From RPQJ01 sp963777725 (GTDB lineage: Bacteria; Pseudomonadota; Gammaproteobacteria; Steroidobacterales; Steroidobacteraceae), in contig CAVZRR010000003.1 of the NCBI GenBank assembly GCA_963777725.1, positions 157,468-221,467 of the forward strand: 64,000 bases of DNA, read 5' to 3'. A program made the position numbers and the translations under genes. This document shows, one piece after another, positions 1 through 8,907 of this stretch (its first letter is position 1; each line of letters begins with the position of its first letter). The notes under the pieces were generated by a model that worked only from the letters and a program-made list of their open reading frames with translations, had not been told where the DNA came from and searched no databases.

Positions 1-83
1 GCATGACCGCGCTGCTGGTCGTGGTGGCGTTGCGTGCGCTGCGCGAGACCGGCAGCGACCACGTCGACGGGGGGCAGCGTTGA
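1..83 (+). CDS. mrpC: Mrp Na+/H+ antiporter subunit C, C-terminal end (partial)
   Basis: Only the last 26 or so codons are in the window, ending in a hydrophobic stretch (TALLVVVALRALRETGSD) and a TGA at 81-83. The hydrophobic end followed by RETGSD resembles MrpC/PhaC, the small NuoK-like membrane subunit of the multi-subunit cation/proton antiporter. Its stop overlaps the TTG start of mrpD, which supports the call through gene order. The identification rests mainly on context because so little of the protein is visible. Confidence 0.6.
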   Translation, partial: MTALLVVVALRALRETGSDHVDGGQR

Positions 84-1612
84 ACCACCTTGCCATGCTG
101 CCGGTGCTGCTGCCGCTCGTGACCGGCAGCCTGCTGCTGCTCACGAATCGTCTTGCCGAGGGCCTGCGGCGTGCCGTCGGCTTCGCGGCGACGCTGACGC
201 TGTTGCCGATCGCGCTGCTGTTGATGTCGCAGGTCGCGGACGGATCTCACGTCGTCTACGCGCTCGGCGCGTGGCAACCCCCGTTCGGCATCGTGCTGGT
301 CGTGGACCGGCTGTCGGCGCTGATGCTGCTGCTGACCGCGATCGTGGCGCTCGCGAGCCAGGTCTACGCAGGCGATGGCCAGGACACGGCCGGCCCGCAG
401 TTCCAGGCGCTGTTCCAGTTCCAGCTGCTCGGCATCAACGGCGCCTTCCTGACCGGTGACCTGTTCAACCTGTTCGTGTTCTTCGAAGTGCTGCTGATCG
501 CGTTCTACACGCTGCTGTTGCACGGCCTCGGGCCGCAGCGCGTCGGCGCCGCGGTGCACGTCGTCGTGCTGAACCTGATCGGCTCCGCGCTGTTCCTGTT
601 CGCCGTGGGCACGCTCTACGGCGTGACCGGGACGCTGAATCTCGCCGACCTGGCCCGTGTGATCCCCGAGCTCGATGCGGAGACCGCCCCGCTCGCCCGC
701 AGTGGCGCCCTGCTGCTGCTGGGCGTGTTCGCTCTCAAGGCGGCGCTGCTGCCGCTCGGCTTCTGGTTACCGCGGTCCTACGCCGCCGCCTTCGGCGCGA
801 CCGCCGCATTGTTCGCCGTGCTGACCAAGGTCGGCGTCTACGCGATCCTGCGCGTGTTTCCACTCGCATTCGGTCCCGAGGCTGGCGAGCTGGCGGGCGT
901 GGCCTCGCCGTGGGTGCTGCCGGCCGCGCTCGCAACGCTCGCCTTTGGCGCGCTCGGCGTGCTCGCGGCGCGTGCGCTGCGCGAGGCGGCCGGGTGGCTG
1001 GTCGTCTATTCGGTCGGCACGCTGCTCGTGGCCATCGGTCTCTTCTCCGAAGCTGGTTATGCGGCCGCGGTCTATTACACGGCCCACTCGACGCTGGTGA
1101 GTGCGGCTCTGTTCCTGCTCGCCGACGTCGTGGCGCGGCAGCGCAGCGCCGGCGGCGACCGTCTCGACGTGGTCGACTCGATGCCGCACGCCGGTCTGCT
1201 CGGCTCGCTGTTCATCGTGGCCGCCGTAGCGATGGCCGGACTGCCGCCGCTGACCGGCTTCGCCGGCAAGATCATGATCCTCGACGCGGCGCGCGACGGG
1301 GAACTCGCCGTCACGACCTGGAGCGTGCTGCTGGTGGCCGCGCTGGTCGTGATCGTCGCACTGGCGCGCGCGGGCAGCGCGCTCTTCTGGCGCACCGCCG
1401 ACGAGAGTCCCGCGCACGGGGCCCGGCGGCGCATTCCGCTGCGCTCGCTTGCGCCGATCGGCCTGCTGCTGGGCTCGATCGTGGCCATGGTCGCCTGGGG
1501 CGGCAGCGTCACGGCCTATGCGTGGAGCACGGCCGGACAGCTCGCCCGGCCCGCGGCGTACGTCGAGGCCGTGCTCGGCACCGCGGCGGATGATCGCAGG
1601 AGCCTCCGGTGA
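80..1612 (+). CDS. mrpD: Mrp Na+/H+ antiporter subunit D
   Basis: 510 aa, almost entirely hydrophobic with many membrane helices; member of the NuoL/M/N proton-translocating antiporter family. MrpD is one of the two large ion-moving subunits of the inner-membrane Mrp complex, which exchanges Na+ (or K+) for protons. Family signs are the conserved FEVLLIAFYTLLLHG stretch near residue 140 and the lysine-bearing helix with LTKVGVYAILR near residue 255. The TTG start at 80 overlaps the mrpC stop; an in-frame ATG at 95 is an alternative but would remove the typical MNHL beginning. It overlaps mrpE by four bases (GTGA), as expected for a translationally coupled operon. Confidence 0.93.
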   Translation: MNHLAMLPVLLPLVTGSLLLLTNRLAEGLRRAVGFAATLTLLPIALLLMSQVADGSHVVYALGAWQPPFGIVLVVDRLSALMLLLTAIVALASQVYAGDGQDTAGPQFQALFQFQLLGINGAFLTGDLFNLFVFFEVLLIAFYTLLLHGLGPQRVGAAVHVVVLNLIGSALFLFAVGTLYGVTGTLNLADLARVIPELDAETAPLARSGALLLLGVFALKAALLPLGFWLPRSYAAAFGATAALFAVLTKVGVYAILRVFPLAFGPEAGELAGVASPWVLPAALATLAFGALGVLAARALREAAGWLVVYSVGTLLVAIGLFSEAGYAAAVYYTAHSTLVSAALFLLADVVARQRSAGGDRLDVVDSMPHAGLLGSLFIVAAVAMAGLPPLTGFAGKIMILDAARDGELAVTTWSVLLVAALVVIVALARAGSALFWRTADESPAHGARRRIPLRSLAPIGLLLGSIVAMVAWGGSVTAYAWSTAGQLARPAAYVEAVLGTAADDRRSLR

Positions 1613-2115
1613 GCGTGGCGCGCTGGTTGTACCCCCACCCGCTGCTCAGCGTGCTGCTGGTCGTGTGCTGGCTGTGGCTCAACAACACGCTCGCGCCGGG
1701 GCACTTGCTGCTCGGCGCGGTGCTCGCCACCGCGATCCCGATCTTTACCCGACGCTTCTGGCCGGAGCCGCTCGTGGTCCGGCGGCCGGTCAAGGTCGCG
1801 GAGTATTTCCTCGTCGTGCTCTACGACATCATCGTCGCCAACGTCCAGGTGGCCGCGATCATTCTCGGCCCGCTGTCGCGCGTGCGGCCGGCGTTCATCC
1901 GCGTGCCGCTCGACCTGCAGACCGATTTCGCCGTCACCGTGCTCGCGTCCACCGTGACGCTGACGCCCGGCACCGTCTCGGTCGAGATCGAGGCCGACGG
2001 CCGCGGCGGGCGGGTCCTCGTCGTGCACGCGCTGCGCTGCCTCGATCCCGCGGCGATGGTGGCGGAGATCAAGTCGCGCTACGAGCGCCGCCTCAAGGAG
2101 ATCCTCGAATGCTGA
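1609..2115 (+). CDS. mrpE: Mrp Na+/H+ antiporter subunit E
   Basis: 168 aa with a GTG start inside the GTGA overlap with mrpD. Two N-terminal hydrophobic helices (WLYPHPLLSVLLVVCWLWLN) are followed by a soluble C-terminal domain with LTPGTVSVEIEADG, the hallmark of the MrpE family. It is an accessory subunit needed for assembly or activity of the Mrp antiporter. The stop overlaps the mrpF start. Length and order match the standard mrpABCDEFG arrangement. Confidence 0.93.
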   Translation: MSVARWLYPHPLLSVLLVVCWLWLNNTLAPGHLLLGAVLATAIPIFTRRFWPEPLVVRRPVKVAEYFLVVLYDIIVANVQVAAIILGPLSRVRPAFIRVPLDLQTDFAVTVLASTVTLTPGTVSVEIEADGRGGRVLVVHALRCLDPAAMVAEIKSRYERRLKEILEC

Positions 2116-2378
2116 GCCACGCCATCGACATCGCGCTCGCGTTGCTGGGCGTGTCGCTGGCGCTGGCGCTGGTGCGGCTGATGCGCGGCCCGGACGTGAC
2201 CGACCGGATCCTCGCGCTCGACACGCTGTACGTGAACAGCGCCGCGATGCTGGTCCTCTACGGCCTCCGGCTCGGCGCGGATCGTTACTACGAGGCGGCG
2301 CTGCTGATCGCGATGCTCGGCTTCATCACCACCGTCGTGCTGTCGAAGTTCCTGACGCGCGGCGACGTCATCGAGTAG
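2109..2378 (+). CDS. mrpF: Mrp Na+/H+ antiporter subunit F
   Basis: 89 aa, three predicted membrane helices, with the MrpF/PhaF signature RLMRGPDVTDRILALDTLYV near residues 23-42 and a short polar tail (FLTRGDVIE). The ATG at 2109 lies seven bases before the end of mrpE, so translation is probably coupled. It is a small membrane subunit of the Mrp antiporter. The ten-base gap to mrpG keeps it in the same operon. Confidence 0.92.
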   Translation: MLSHAIDIALALLGVSLALALVRLMRGPDVTDRILALDTLYVNSAAMLVLYGLRLGADRYYEAALLIAMLGFITTVVLSKFLTRGDVIE

Positions 2379-2388
2379 GGCTGGAACG

Positions 2389-2736
2389 ATGGAAGCCTCG
2401 ACGCTGCTGGACTGGATCGTGGCCGCGCTGGTGCTGGTCGGCGCCACGTTCTCGCTGATCGGCTCGCTCGGCCTGCTGCGCATGCCGGACATCTTCACGC
2501 GCCTGCACGGGCCCTCGAAGGCCACGACGATCGGCATCGGCAGCATGCTGGTCGCCTCGGCGCTCTACATGAGCTTTCGCGGGCCGGGCCTCTCGCTGCA
2601 CGAGTTCATGATCTCGCTGTTCATCGCGATCACGACGCCGGTGGGCTCGCACCTGCTCGCCAAGGCGGCGCGCCACCGCCGCCTGCCGGGCTCCGAGGGC
2701 TGGTCGGCCGACGACGATCAGCCGCGGAACAGGTAG
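2389..2736 (+). CDS. mrpG: Mrp Na+/H+ antiporter subunit G
   Basis: 115 aa, three membrane helices, with the MrpG/PhaG signature LGLLRMPDIFTRLHGPSKA near residues 29-47 and ITTPVGSHLLAKAA near the end. It is the last gene of the Mrp operon. Its final 19 bases overlap, tail to tail, the 3' end of ubiA on the other strand when the ubiA frameshift is corrected. Nothing unusual is seen within the reading frame. Confidence 0.93.
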   Translation: MEASTLLDWIVAALVLVGATFSLIGSLGLLRMPDIFTRLHGPSKATTIGIGSMLVASALYMSFRGPGLSLHEFMISLFIAITTPVGSHLLAKAARHRRLPGSEGWSADDDQPRNR

Positions 2737-3631
2737 TCGAGCGCGAGGCCGGCGAACACCGCGAGCCCCAGCAGGTTGTTGTTCAGGAACGCGCGGAAGC
2801 ATGCGCGGGCTGCCGGTTGCGGATCAGGACCTGCTGGTGGGCTGCGAGCACCGCCGCGACCGCGAGGCCGACCCAGTACCAGTGGCCGAGCCCGCTGATC
2901 CAGCCGACGAGCCCGAGGCCGCCGAGCGCCGCCATCTGCAGCGCGCCGATCACGACGCGATCCGCGCGACCGAACAGGATCGCCGACGAGCGGACCCCGA
3001 TCACGAGGTCGTCCTCGCGATCCACCATCGCGTACATCGTGTCGTAGGCCGTCGTCCACAGCACCACGGACACGAACAGCACCCAGGCGACCGGCGGGAT
3101 GGCGCCGGTCTGTGCTGCGAACGCCATCGGCACCGACCAGCCGAACGCCGCGCCGAGATAGGCCTGCGGCAACGAGAAGAAACGCTTCAGGAACGGATAG
3201 GTCACGGCCAGGATGCCGCCGATCAGCGCCAGCACCTGCGTCGGGCGGTTGAGCGGGATCACGAGCGCCAGCGCGACCAGCGCCAGCACGGCGAACAGAC
3301 CCAGCGCCTCGGCCGGCGACACGGACTGCTTCGCGAGCGGACGGTCGGCGGTGCGGCGCACGTGCGGATCGAACTCGCGGTCGGCGAAGTCGTTCATCAC
3401 GCAGCCGGCCGAGCGCATCACGAACGTGCCGAGCACGAAAATCACGAACAGTCGCTCGTCCGGGTGGCCGTTCGAGGCGATCCACAGCGCCCACAACACG
3501 GGCCAGAGCAGCAGCCAGATGCCGATCGGGCGGTCGAGCCGCATCAGGCGCGCGTACTCGCGCAGCCGGCGCCGCAGCGGCGACGGGCTCGTCGTCCGCG
3601 ATTCCTGGTCGATGTCCGTGGCGTTGCGCAT
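2718..3631 (-). CDS. ubiA: 4-hydroxybenzoate polyprenyltransferase (one frameshift near the 3' end)
   Basis: Inner-membrane prenyltransferase that attaches the polyprenyl chain to 4-hydroxybenzoate in ubiquinone synthesis. The N-terminal 275 residues are in one frame and show both aspartate-rich motifs of the family: NDFADREFDPHVRRTADRPL near residue 80 and YDTMYAMVDREDDLVIG near 195. At about 2801 the frame breaks: the expected C-terminus (CFRAFLNNNLLGLAVFAG, ending DYLFRG) follows in another frame, as if one base were missing after QPA. With that base restored the protein would be about 304 aa, a normal length. Sequencing error is likelier than a dead gene, since ubiA is essential for respiration. 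Confidence 0.9.
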
Positions 3632-3649
3632 GGATGGCTGCCGGTCGCG

Positions 3650-5738
3650 TCAAACCTTGCCGAAGCGTTCGCCGTCCCCGATCCAGCGGCGCAGCAAGGC
3701 CTCTATGTTGGCCTGCGGGCCGCCCAGCATCAAATCGGCCGCTCGCTGCACGCCGGGCAGCAGGTCCGCGTCGCGGACGAGATCGGCCACCCGCAGCTGC
3801 ATCAGGCCGGTCTGGCGGGTGCCGAGCAGTTCCCCCGGGCCGCGCAGCTCGAGGTCGCGCCGCGCGACCTCGAAGCCGTCGTTGGTGTCGCGGAGCACGC
3901 CCAGCCGCTCGCGCGCGATCGGCGTGAGCGGGGCGGCGAACAACAGCACGCAGGTGCTTTCCTCCGCGCCGCGCCCGACCCGGCCGCGCAGCTGGTGCAG
4001 CTGCGCGAGCCCCATCCGCTCGGCATTCTCGATGATCATCAGGCTCGCCTCGGGCACGTCCACGCCCACTTCGATGACCGTGGTCGCGACCAGCAGGTCG
4101 AGCCGTCCTGCCTTGAACGCCGCCATCACCGCGTCCTTGCGCGCGCCGGGCATGCGCCCGTGCACCAGCCCGATGCGCACGCCGGGCAGTGCGGCCGCCA
4201 GCGCTGCGGCGGTTTCCTCGGCGGCCTGGTGCCGGACCACGTCCGATTCGTCGATCAGCGGGCACACCCAGTACGCCCGCCGGCCCGACCGGCAAGCCGC
4301 GTCGATCCGCGCGACCACCTCGTCGCGACGGGTATCGGGCAGGACGACGGTGCGTACCGGCGTGCGTCCGGGCGGCAGTTCGTCGATGACCGAGACGTCG
4401 AGGTCCGCATACGCAGTCATCGCGAGCGTGCGCGGGATCGGCGTGGCCGTCATGACGAGCTGGTGCGGATAGCGCCCGTCCGCCAGCCCTTTTTCGCGCA
4501 ACTGGACCCGCTGGTGCACGCCGAAGCGATGCTGCTCGTCGACGATGACGAGCGCGAGGCGGGCGAAACCGACGCCCTCCTGGAACAACGCGTGCGTGCC
4601 CACGGCGACCTGCACCGCACCGCTCGACAGGTCCTGCAGCAGCGCAGCACGCGCCCGGCCGGTCAACCGCCCCGTCAGCAGGCCCACGCGCACGCCGAGC
4701 GGCTCGAGCCAGCCGAGGAAGTTCCGCGCGTGCTGCTCTGCGAGCAATTCCGTCGGAGCCATGACGGCCGCCTGCGCACCGTGCTCGACGGCACGCAGCG
4801 CCGCGAGTGCCGCGACCACGGTCTTGCCGGAGCCGACGTCGCCCTGCACGAGCCGCATCATCGGGTGCTCGTGCGCGAGGTCCCGCGCGATTTCCTGCCA
4901 GACCCGACGCTGCGCACCGGTGAGCTGGAACGGCCAGGCGTCCGAGACATCGTTCGACGAGGTCCGTGCGTGCCGGCAACGGCCACGCGTGGTCGCGATC
5001 CGCCTCCTGGCGCAGCAGCCGCAGGCTGATCTGGTGCGCGAGCAGCTCCTCGAACGCGAGACGCCGCTGCGCCGGGTGCCGGCCCTCGTTCAACGCGGTG
5101 ATGTCGGCGTCCGGCGGCGGCCGGTGCACGTAGCGGAGCGCGGCCTCGAGCGACGGCAGCCCGACCGTGCCGAGCACGTCCGGCGCCACCCAGTCGCGCA
5201 GGCCGCCGCCCGTCAGTTGCGCCAACGCCTGCCCCGTCAGCATGCGCATGCGCCCCTGCTGCACGCCCTCCGTCGTCGGATACACCGGGGTCAGGCTGTC
5301 GTCCGCCTGCGTCCCCGCGCCGGGCGTGACCTGCCGGTACTCCGGGTGCACGATCTCGAGGCCGCCCGGGCCGAGGCGCGCTTCGCCGAAGCAGCGCAGG
5401 CGGGCGCCGCGCGTCAGCGCCGCCTGCTGGGCGGCCGAGAAATGGAAGAAGCGCAGCGTCAGGAAGCCCGAGCCGTCGGTGATCCGGCAGAGCAGGGCGC
5501 GACGCTTGCGGAACACGACCTCGGCGAGCTGGATCTCGCCCTCGATGACCGCGCGGTCGCCGGTGCGCAGCGTGCCGATGGGGACGACCCGGGTGCGGTC
5601 CTCGTAGCGCAGCGGCAGGTGGAACAGCAGGTCCTGCACGGTGCGCAGGCCGAGCCGCTCGAGCGTCGCGGCCAGGCTCGGTCCGACACCGCGCAGGCTG
5701 GTGACGGGCCGCTCGTCGAGCGGCTGCGCCGGGTTCAC
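3650..5738 (-). CDS. recG: ATP-dependent DNA helicase RecG (one frameshift mid-gene)
   Basis: RecG is a monomeric branch-migration helicase that rescues stalled forks and resolves Holliday junctions. The first 260 residues (wedge/OB-fold part, starting MNPAQPLDERPVTSLRGVGP) are in one frame. The helicase core follows in another, with the P-loop GDVGSGKT, the DEQH box (VDEQHRFGVHQR) and motif VI (QLRGRVGRG). The break lies near 4945-4957, just before the expected FQLTGAQRRVWQEI stretch, and fits one extra base. GTG start at 5738, overlapping the ridA stop by four bases. Total length about 695 aa is normal for RecG. Confidence 0.93.
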
Positions 5739-6112
5739 AACTCGAGGATGCCGTCCATCTCGACGGCGGCGCCGCGCGGCAGGGCCGCGACCCCCACCGC
5801 CGCGCGCGCCGGGTACGGCTGGCTGAAGTATTCGGCCATGACGCGGTTGACGAGCGCGAAGTGCGCGAGATCGGTCAGGTACACGGTCAGCTTGACCACG
5901 TGCGAGAGATCGCCGCCCGCCGCCTGCGCCACCGCGAGCAGGTTGTCGAACACCCGCCGCACCTGCGCTTCCATGTCGCCCGTGACCAGTTCGCCCGTCG
6001 CCGGGTCGAGCGGGATCTGCCCGGACAGGTAGACCGTGCTGCCCGCGCGGATCGCCTGCGAGTACGTGCCGATGGCTTGCGGGGCGTGCGGTGTGGCGAT
6101 GGGAGTGCGCAT
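5735..6112 (-). CDS. ridA: RidA family reactive imine/enamine deaminase
   Basis: 125 aa. RidA hydrolyses reactive 2-aminoacrylate and related imines to ketoacids, protecting PLP enzymes. The family motifs are present: IGTYSQAIRAG near residue 13, the VYLSGQIPLDP strand near 27, and the C-terminal RAAVGVAALPRGAAVEMD containing the substrate-binding arginine. It sits between spoT and recG as in many Gammaproteobacteria and shares a GTGA overlap with recG, implying co-transcription. Upstream, towards spoT, lies a G-rich inverted repeat. Confidence 0.92.
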   Translation of the reverse strand: MRTPIATPHAPQAIGTYSQAIRAGSTVYLSGQIPLDPATGELVTGDMEAQVRRVFDNLLAVAQAAGGDLSHVVKLTVYLTDLAHFALVNRVMAEYFSQPYPARAAVGVAALPRGAAVEMDGILEL

Positions 6113-6147
6113 GTGGGGTCCAGTGGGGTGGTGAATGGATAGTTTAA

Positions 6148-6271
6148 GGGGATGGGGGATGGGGGATAGGGGATCGTAAGAGGTGCGGTGGCACCCAGGG
6201 ATTGCAGATCAACTCCGCACCCGGAATCTGCTGCCCCTCTGACTATCCCCCATCCCCTATCCCCCATCCCC
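6148..6271. repeat. G-rich GGGGATA/GGGGATG inverted repeat, copy 1
   Basis: Left arm 6148-6177 is a run of four GGGG-type tracts spaced by AT or ATA; right arm 6243-6271 is the complementary C-rich run. The 65-base centre begins AAGAGG and ends CCCTCT, so the hairpin can continue inward. It fills most of the gap between the spoT stop and the ridA start. The G-run arm could also fold as a G-quadruplex. Four more copies are at 8797, 29721, 31656 and 54881. A separate 9-bp hairpin (GCGTGACGC, loop TTAC) at 6274-6295 covers the spoT stop codon. Confidence 0.85.
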
Positions 6272-6289
6272 TCGCGTGACGCTTACGCG

Positions 6290-8443
6290 TCACGCCAAGG
6301 TCCGCGTCACCTTCAGCACCTCCGGCATGCCGCGGATCGCGCGGATCACGCGGGCGAGGTGGCGCCGGTCGTGGACGAGCAACTCGAAGATCAGCGTCGA
6401 GGTGTCGCTGTCGCGCTCGACGACCGACACGCGGTCGATGTTGGTCTGCGTGCCCGCGATCGCCGAAGCGACCTGCGCGAGCACGCCCATGCGGTTCGTC
6501 ACCTCGATCTTGATCTCGACGTGGAAACTGCGATCGGCGGCAGCCTGCCAGGTCACCGAGATCCACTTGTCCGGCTGCTTGCGGAACGACGACAGGTTGC
6601 CGCAGGCCTCGCGATGGATCACGACGCCGCGGCCGCTCGACAGGTTGGCGAGGATCGGGTCGTTCGGGATCGGGAAGCAGCAGCGCGCGTAGGTCACCAC
6701 GAGGCCTTCCGTGCCCGCGATGGCCAGCGGACCCGCGGTGGCATCCACGGTCCCGTCACTCTCGCCCGGCAGCAGGCGCCGCGCCACGAACGGCGCGATG
6801 CGCTCGCCGAGCCCGATCTTCTCGAAGAGTTCGTCCTCGGCGCGCAGGCCGAGGTCGCGCACCAGCGCGTCGATGGTTTCCGCGGGCACCTTGCGCAGGC
6901 TGAGCGAGAACTCCTCGAGCGCCTGGTTGAGCAGCCGGCGGCCGAGGTCCACGGCCTCGGAGCGCTTCAGGTTCTTCAGGTACTGGCGGATCGCCGCGCG
7001 CGCCTTGGCCGTGACCACGAAGTTGACCCAGGATGGATTCGGCGTGGCGCCCTTGGCCGTGATGATCTCGACGGTCTGGCCGTTGCGCAGCGGCGTGCGC
7101 AACGGCACGAGGCGGCGATCGACCTTGGCGGCGACGCAGCGGTTGCCGACGTCCGTGTGCACCGCGTAGGCGAAGTCGACGCAGGTCGAGCCGCGCGGCA
7201 GTCGGCGGATGTCACCCTTCGGCGTGAACACGTAGACCTTGTCCGGGAACAGGTCGACCTTGACGCTTTCGAGGAACTCCTCGGAGTTGCCGCCCTGCTG
7301 GATCTCGACCAGCTGCTGCAACCACTCTCGCGCTCGCTCGCTGTACGAGCGGACCGAATCGTCGCCCTCCTTGTACTGCCAGTGGGCGGCGATGCCGGAC
7401 TCGGCGACGTGGTGCATTTCCTCGGTGCGGATCTGCACCTCGATCGGCATGCCGTTCGGGCCGAACAGCGTCGTGTGCAGCGACTGGTAGCCGTTCGCGC
7501 GCGGGATCGCGATGTAGTCCTTGAAGCGTCCCGGCATCGGCTTGTAGACGCCGTGGACGACGCCGAGCGTGCGATAGCAGGTGTCCGCGTCGCGGACGAT
7601 GATGCGGAACCCGTAGACGTCGACGATCTCGGCGAGCGAGACTTTCTTGCGCCGCATCTTCTGGTAGATGCTGTAGACGTCCTTCTCACGGCCCTCGATG
7701 CGGGCCGGCACCGCGGCCTTTTCGAGCGCCGCCTCGAGCGCGTGCGTGATGCGGCCGACGAACTGCTTCTGGTTGCCCTTGGCCTTGCGGACCGCAGACT
7801 CGATGACCTTGTAGCGGCGCGGATAAAGCGAGCGGAAGCCGAGATCCTCGAGCTCGACCTTGATCGAGTGCATGCCGAGCCGGTTCGCGATCGGCGCGTA
7901 GATCTCGAGCGTTTCGCGCGCGATCGCGCGCCGCTTGGCCGGCGGCATCGCACCGAGCGTGCGCATGTTGTGCGTCCGGTCGGCGAGCTTGACCATGATG
8001 ACGCGGATGTCCCGCACCATGGCGAGCAGCATCTTGCGGAAGCTCTCGGCCTGCGCCTCGGCGCGGCTCTTGAACTGGATCTGGTCGAGCTTGCTGACCC
8101 CGTCGACGAGCTCCGCGACCTCCACGCCGAAGCGGGTCGTGATCTCGTCCTTGACCGTCGGGGTGTCCTCCATGACGTCGTGGAGGATCGCGGCGATCAG
8201 CGTCTGGGCGTCGAGCCGCAGGTCGGCGAGCAGGTCGGCGACCGCGACCGGATGGGTGATGTAGGGCTGGCCCGACCGGCGGCGCTGGCCCTCGTGGGCC
8301 TGGAAGGCGAAGTCGTAGGCGGCCTGGATGCGCTCGACGTCCTCGGGCGGCAGGTAGCCCTCGAGCTTGTCGATCAGCTGGTTGATGCCGATGGACCGTC
8401 TTCCGTAGGGCAGCAGGCTGCGCAGGGAAGACGTGACGTCCAT
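6290..8443 (-). CDS. spoT: Bifunctional (p)ppGpp synthetase/hydrolase
   Basis: 717 aa. Makes and degrades the stringent-response alarmones. Domains in order: an HD hydrolase with intact HDVMEDT near residue 85 and KLADRTHNMR near 150; a synthetase domain with RFKDYIAIPRANGYQSLHT near 270, where RFKD is the RXKD form of bifunctional enzymes rather than the EXDD of RelA; TGS with DKVYVFTPKGDI near 400; a zinc-finger type segment with CCFPIPNDPI near 610; and a C-terminal ACT domain. The start at 8443 follows rpoZ by 23 bases, giving the usual rpoZ-spoT order. No broken motif is seen. Confidence 0.97.
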   Translation of the reverse strand: MDVTSSLRSLLPYGRRSIGINQLIDKLEGYLPPEDVERIQAAYDFAFQAHEGQRRRSGQPYITHPVAVADLLADLRLDAQTLIAAILHDVMEDTPTVKDEITTRFGVEVAELVDGVSKLDQIQFKSRAEAQAESFRKMLLAMVRDIRVIMVKLADRTHNMRTLGAMPPAKRRAIARETLEIYAPIANRLGMHSIKVELEDLGFRSLYPRRYKVIESAVRKAKGNQKQFVGRITHALEAALEKAAVPARIEGREKDVYSIYQKMRRKKVSLAEIVDVYGFRIIVRDADTCYRTLGVVHGVYKPMPGRFKDYIAIPRANGYQSLHTTLFGPNGMPIEVQIRTEEMHHVAESGIAAHWQYKEGDDSVRSYSERAREWLQQLVEIQQGGNSEEFLESVKVDLFPDKVYVFTPKGDIRRLPRGSTCVDFAYAVHTDVGNRCVAAKVDRRLVPLRTPLRNGQTVEIITAKGATPNPSWVNFVVTAKARAAIRQYLKNLKRSEAVDLGRRLLNQALEEFSLSLRKVPAETIDALVRDLGLRAEDELFEKIGLGERIAPFVARRLLPGESDGTVDATAGPLAIAGTEGLVVTYARCCFPIPNDPILANLSSGRGVVIHREACGNLSSFRKQPDKWISVTWQAAADRSFHVEIKIEVTNRMGVLAQVASAIAGTQTNIDRVSVVERDSDTSTLIFELLVHDRRHLARVIRAIRGMPEVLKVTRTLA

Positions 8444-8466
8444 GGCTGGGAGGCTCCGGCCCGGGT

Positions 8467-8745
8467 TCAGTCTCCCAGCCCGATCTGGGGCGCGCGCAGC
8501 TCGCCCATGAACTCGGGCTCGGGGATGAATTCCTGCGGGGGACGGTCGGGCTCCTCGAGGATCTCCAGGCCCACGTGACCGGACGCGATCTCGCGCAGCG
8601 CCAGCACCGTCGGCTTGTCGTTCGACCAGTCGAGCGTCGGCTCGGCCCCGTTCGCCAGCTTGCGGGCGCGCTTCGACGCGACCAGCACCAGCTGGAACAG
8701 GTTGGGAACGTTCTTCAGGCAGTCTTCGACGGTAATGCGGGCCAT
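8467..8745 (-). CDS. rpoZ: RNA polymerase omega subunit
   Basis: 92 aa. The omega subunit aids assembly of RNA polymerase around the beta-prime subunit and mediates part of the ppGpp response. Typical start MARITVEDCLKNVPNLFQLV, then ASKRARKLANG and the conserved NDKPTVLALREIA helix near residues 42-55. The acidic tail is usual. It lies between gmk and spoT as in most Gammaproteobacteria. Upstream is a G-rich inverted repeat that also covers the 3' end of gmk. Confidence 0.96.
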   Translation of the reverse strand: MARITVEDCLKNVPNLFQLVLVASKRARKLANGAEPTLDWSNDKPTVLALREIASGHVGLEILEEPDRPPQEFIPEPEFMGELRAPQIGLGD

Positions 8746-8796
8746 GGCGATCGGACGTTCAGTCTGCGAGGGACAAGGGGCGTAAGCATAGCAGGA

Positions 8797-8907
8797 AAGG
8801 GGGTAGGGGGTAGGGGATGGGGGATAGTGAAGAGAGGTCCGCGGTCGCTGCGACGGTGCAGCCGCTCGCCTCTTGACTATCCCCGATCCCCTATCCCCTA
8901 TCCCCTT
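8797..8907. repeat. G-rich GGGGATA/GGGGATG inverted repeat, copy 2
   Basis: Left arm 8797-8828 (four or five G-tracts) and right arm 8876-8907 are near-complementary; the centre is 47 bases with AAGAG and CCTCTT at its ends. It lies between gmk and rpoZ and overlaps the last codons of gmk: the gmk stop TAG is part of the repeat unit GGGGATAG. This shows that the repeat arrived at, or expanded into, the very end of the coding sequence. Confidence 0.85.

Noticed and set aside
2801..5029. 742-codon plus-strand open frame opposite ubiA/recG
   Set aside because: Antisense shadow of high-GC genes: it reads through two frameshifted known genes, is rich in Arg, His, Asp and Gln, and shows no family motif.
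6148..6271. CRISPR array or minisatellite reading of the GGGGATA units
   Set aside because: Units of seven bases without spacers, arranged as inverted arms; no cas genes in the window.
6188..8578. 796-codon plus-strand open frame opposite spoT
   Set aside because: Shadow of spoT; repetitive Asp/Arg/Leu/Val composition, no start context.
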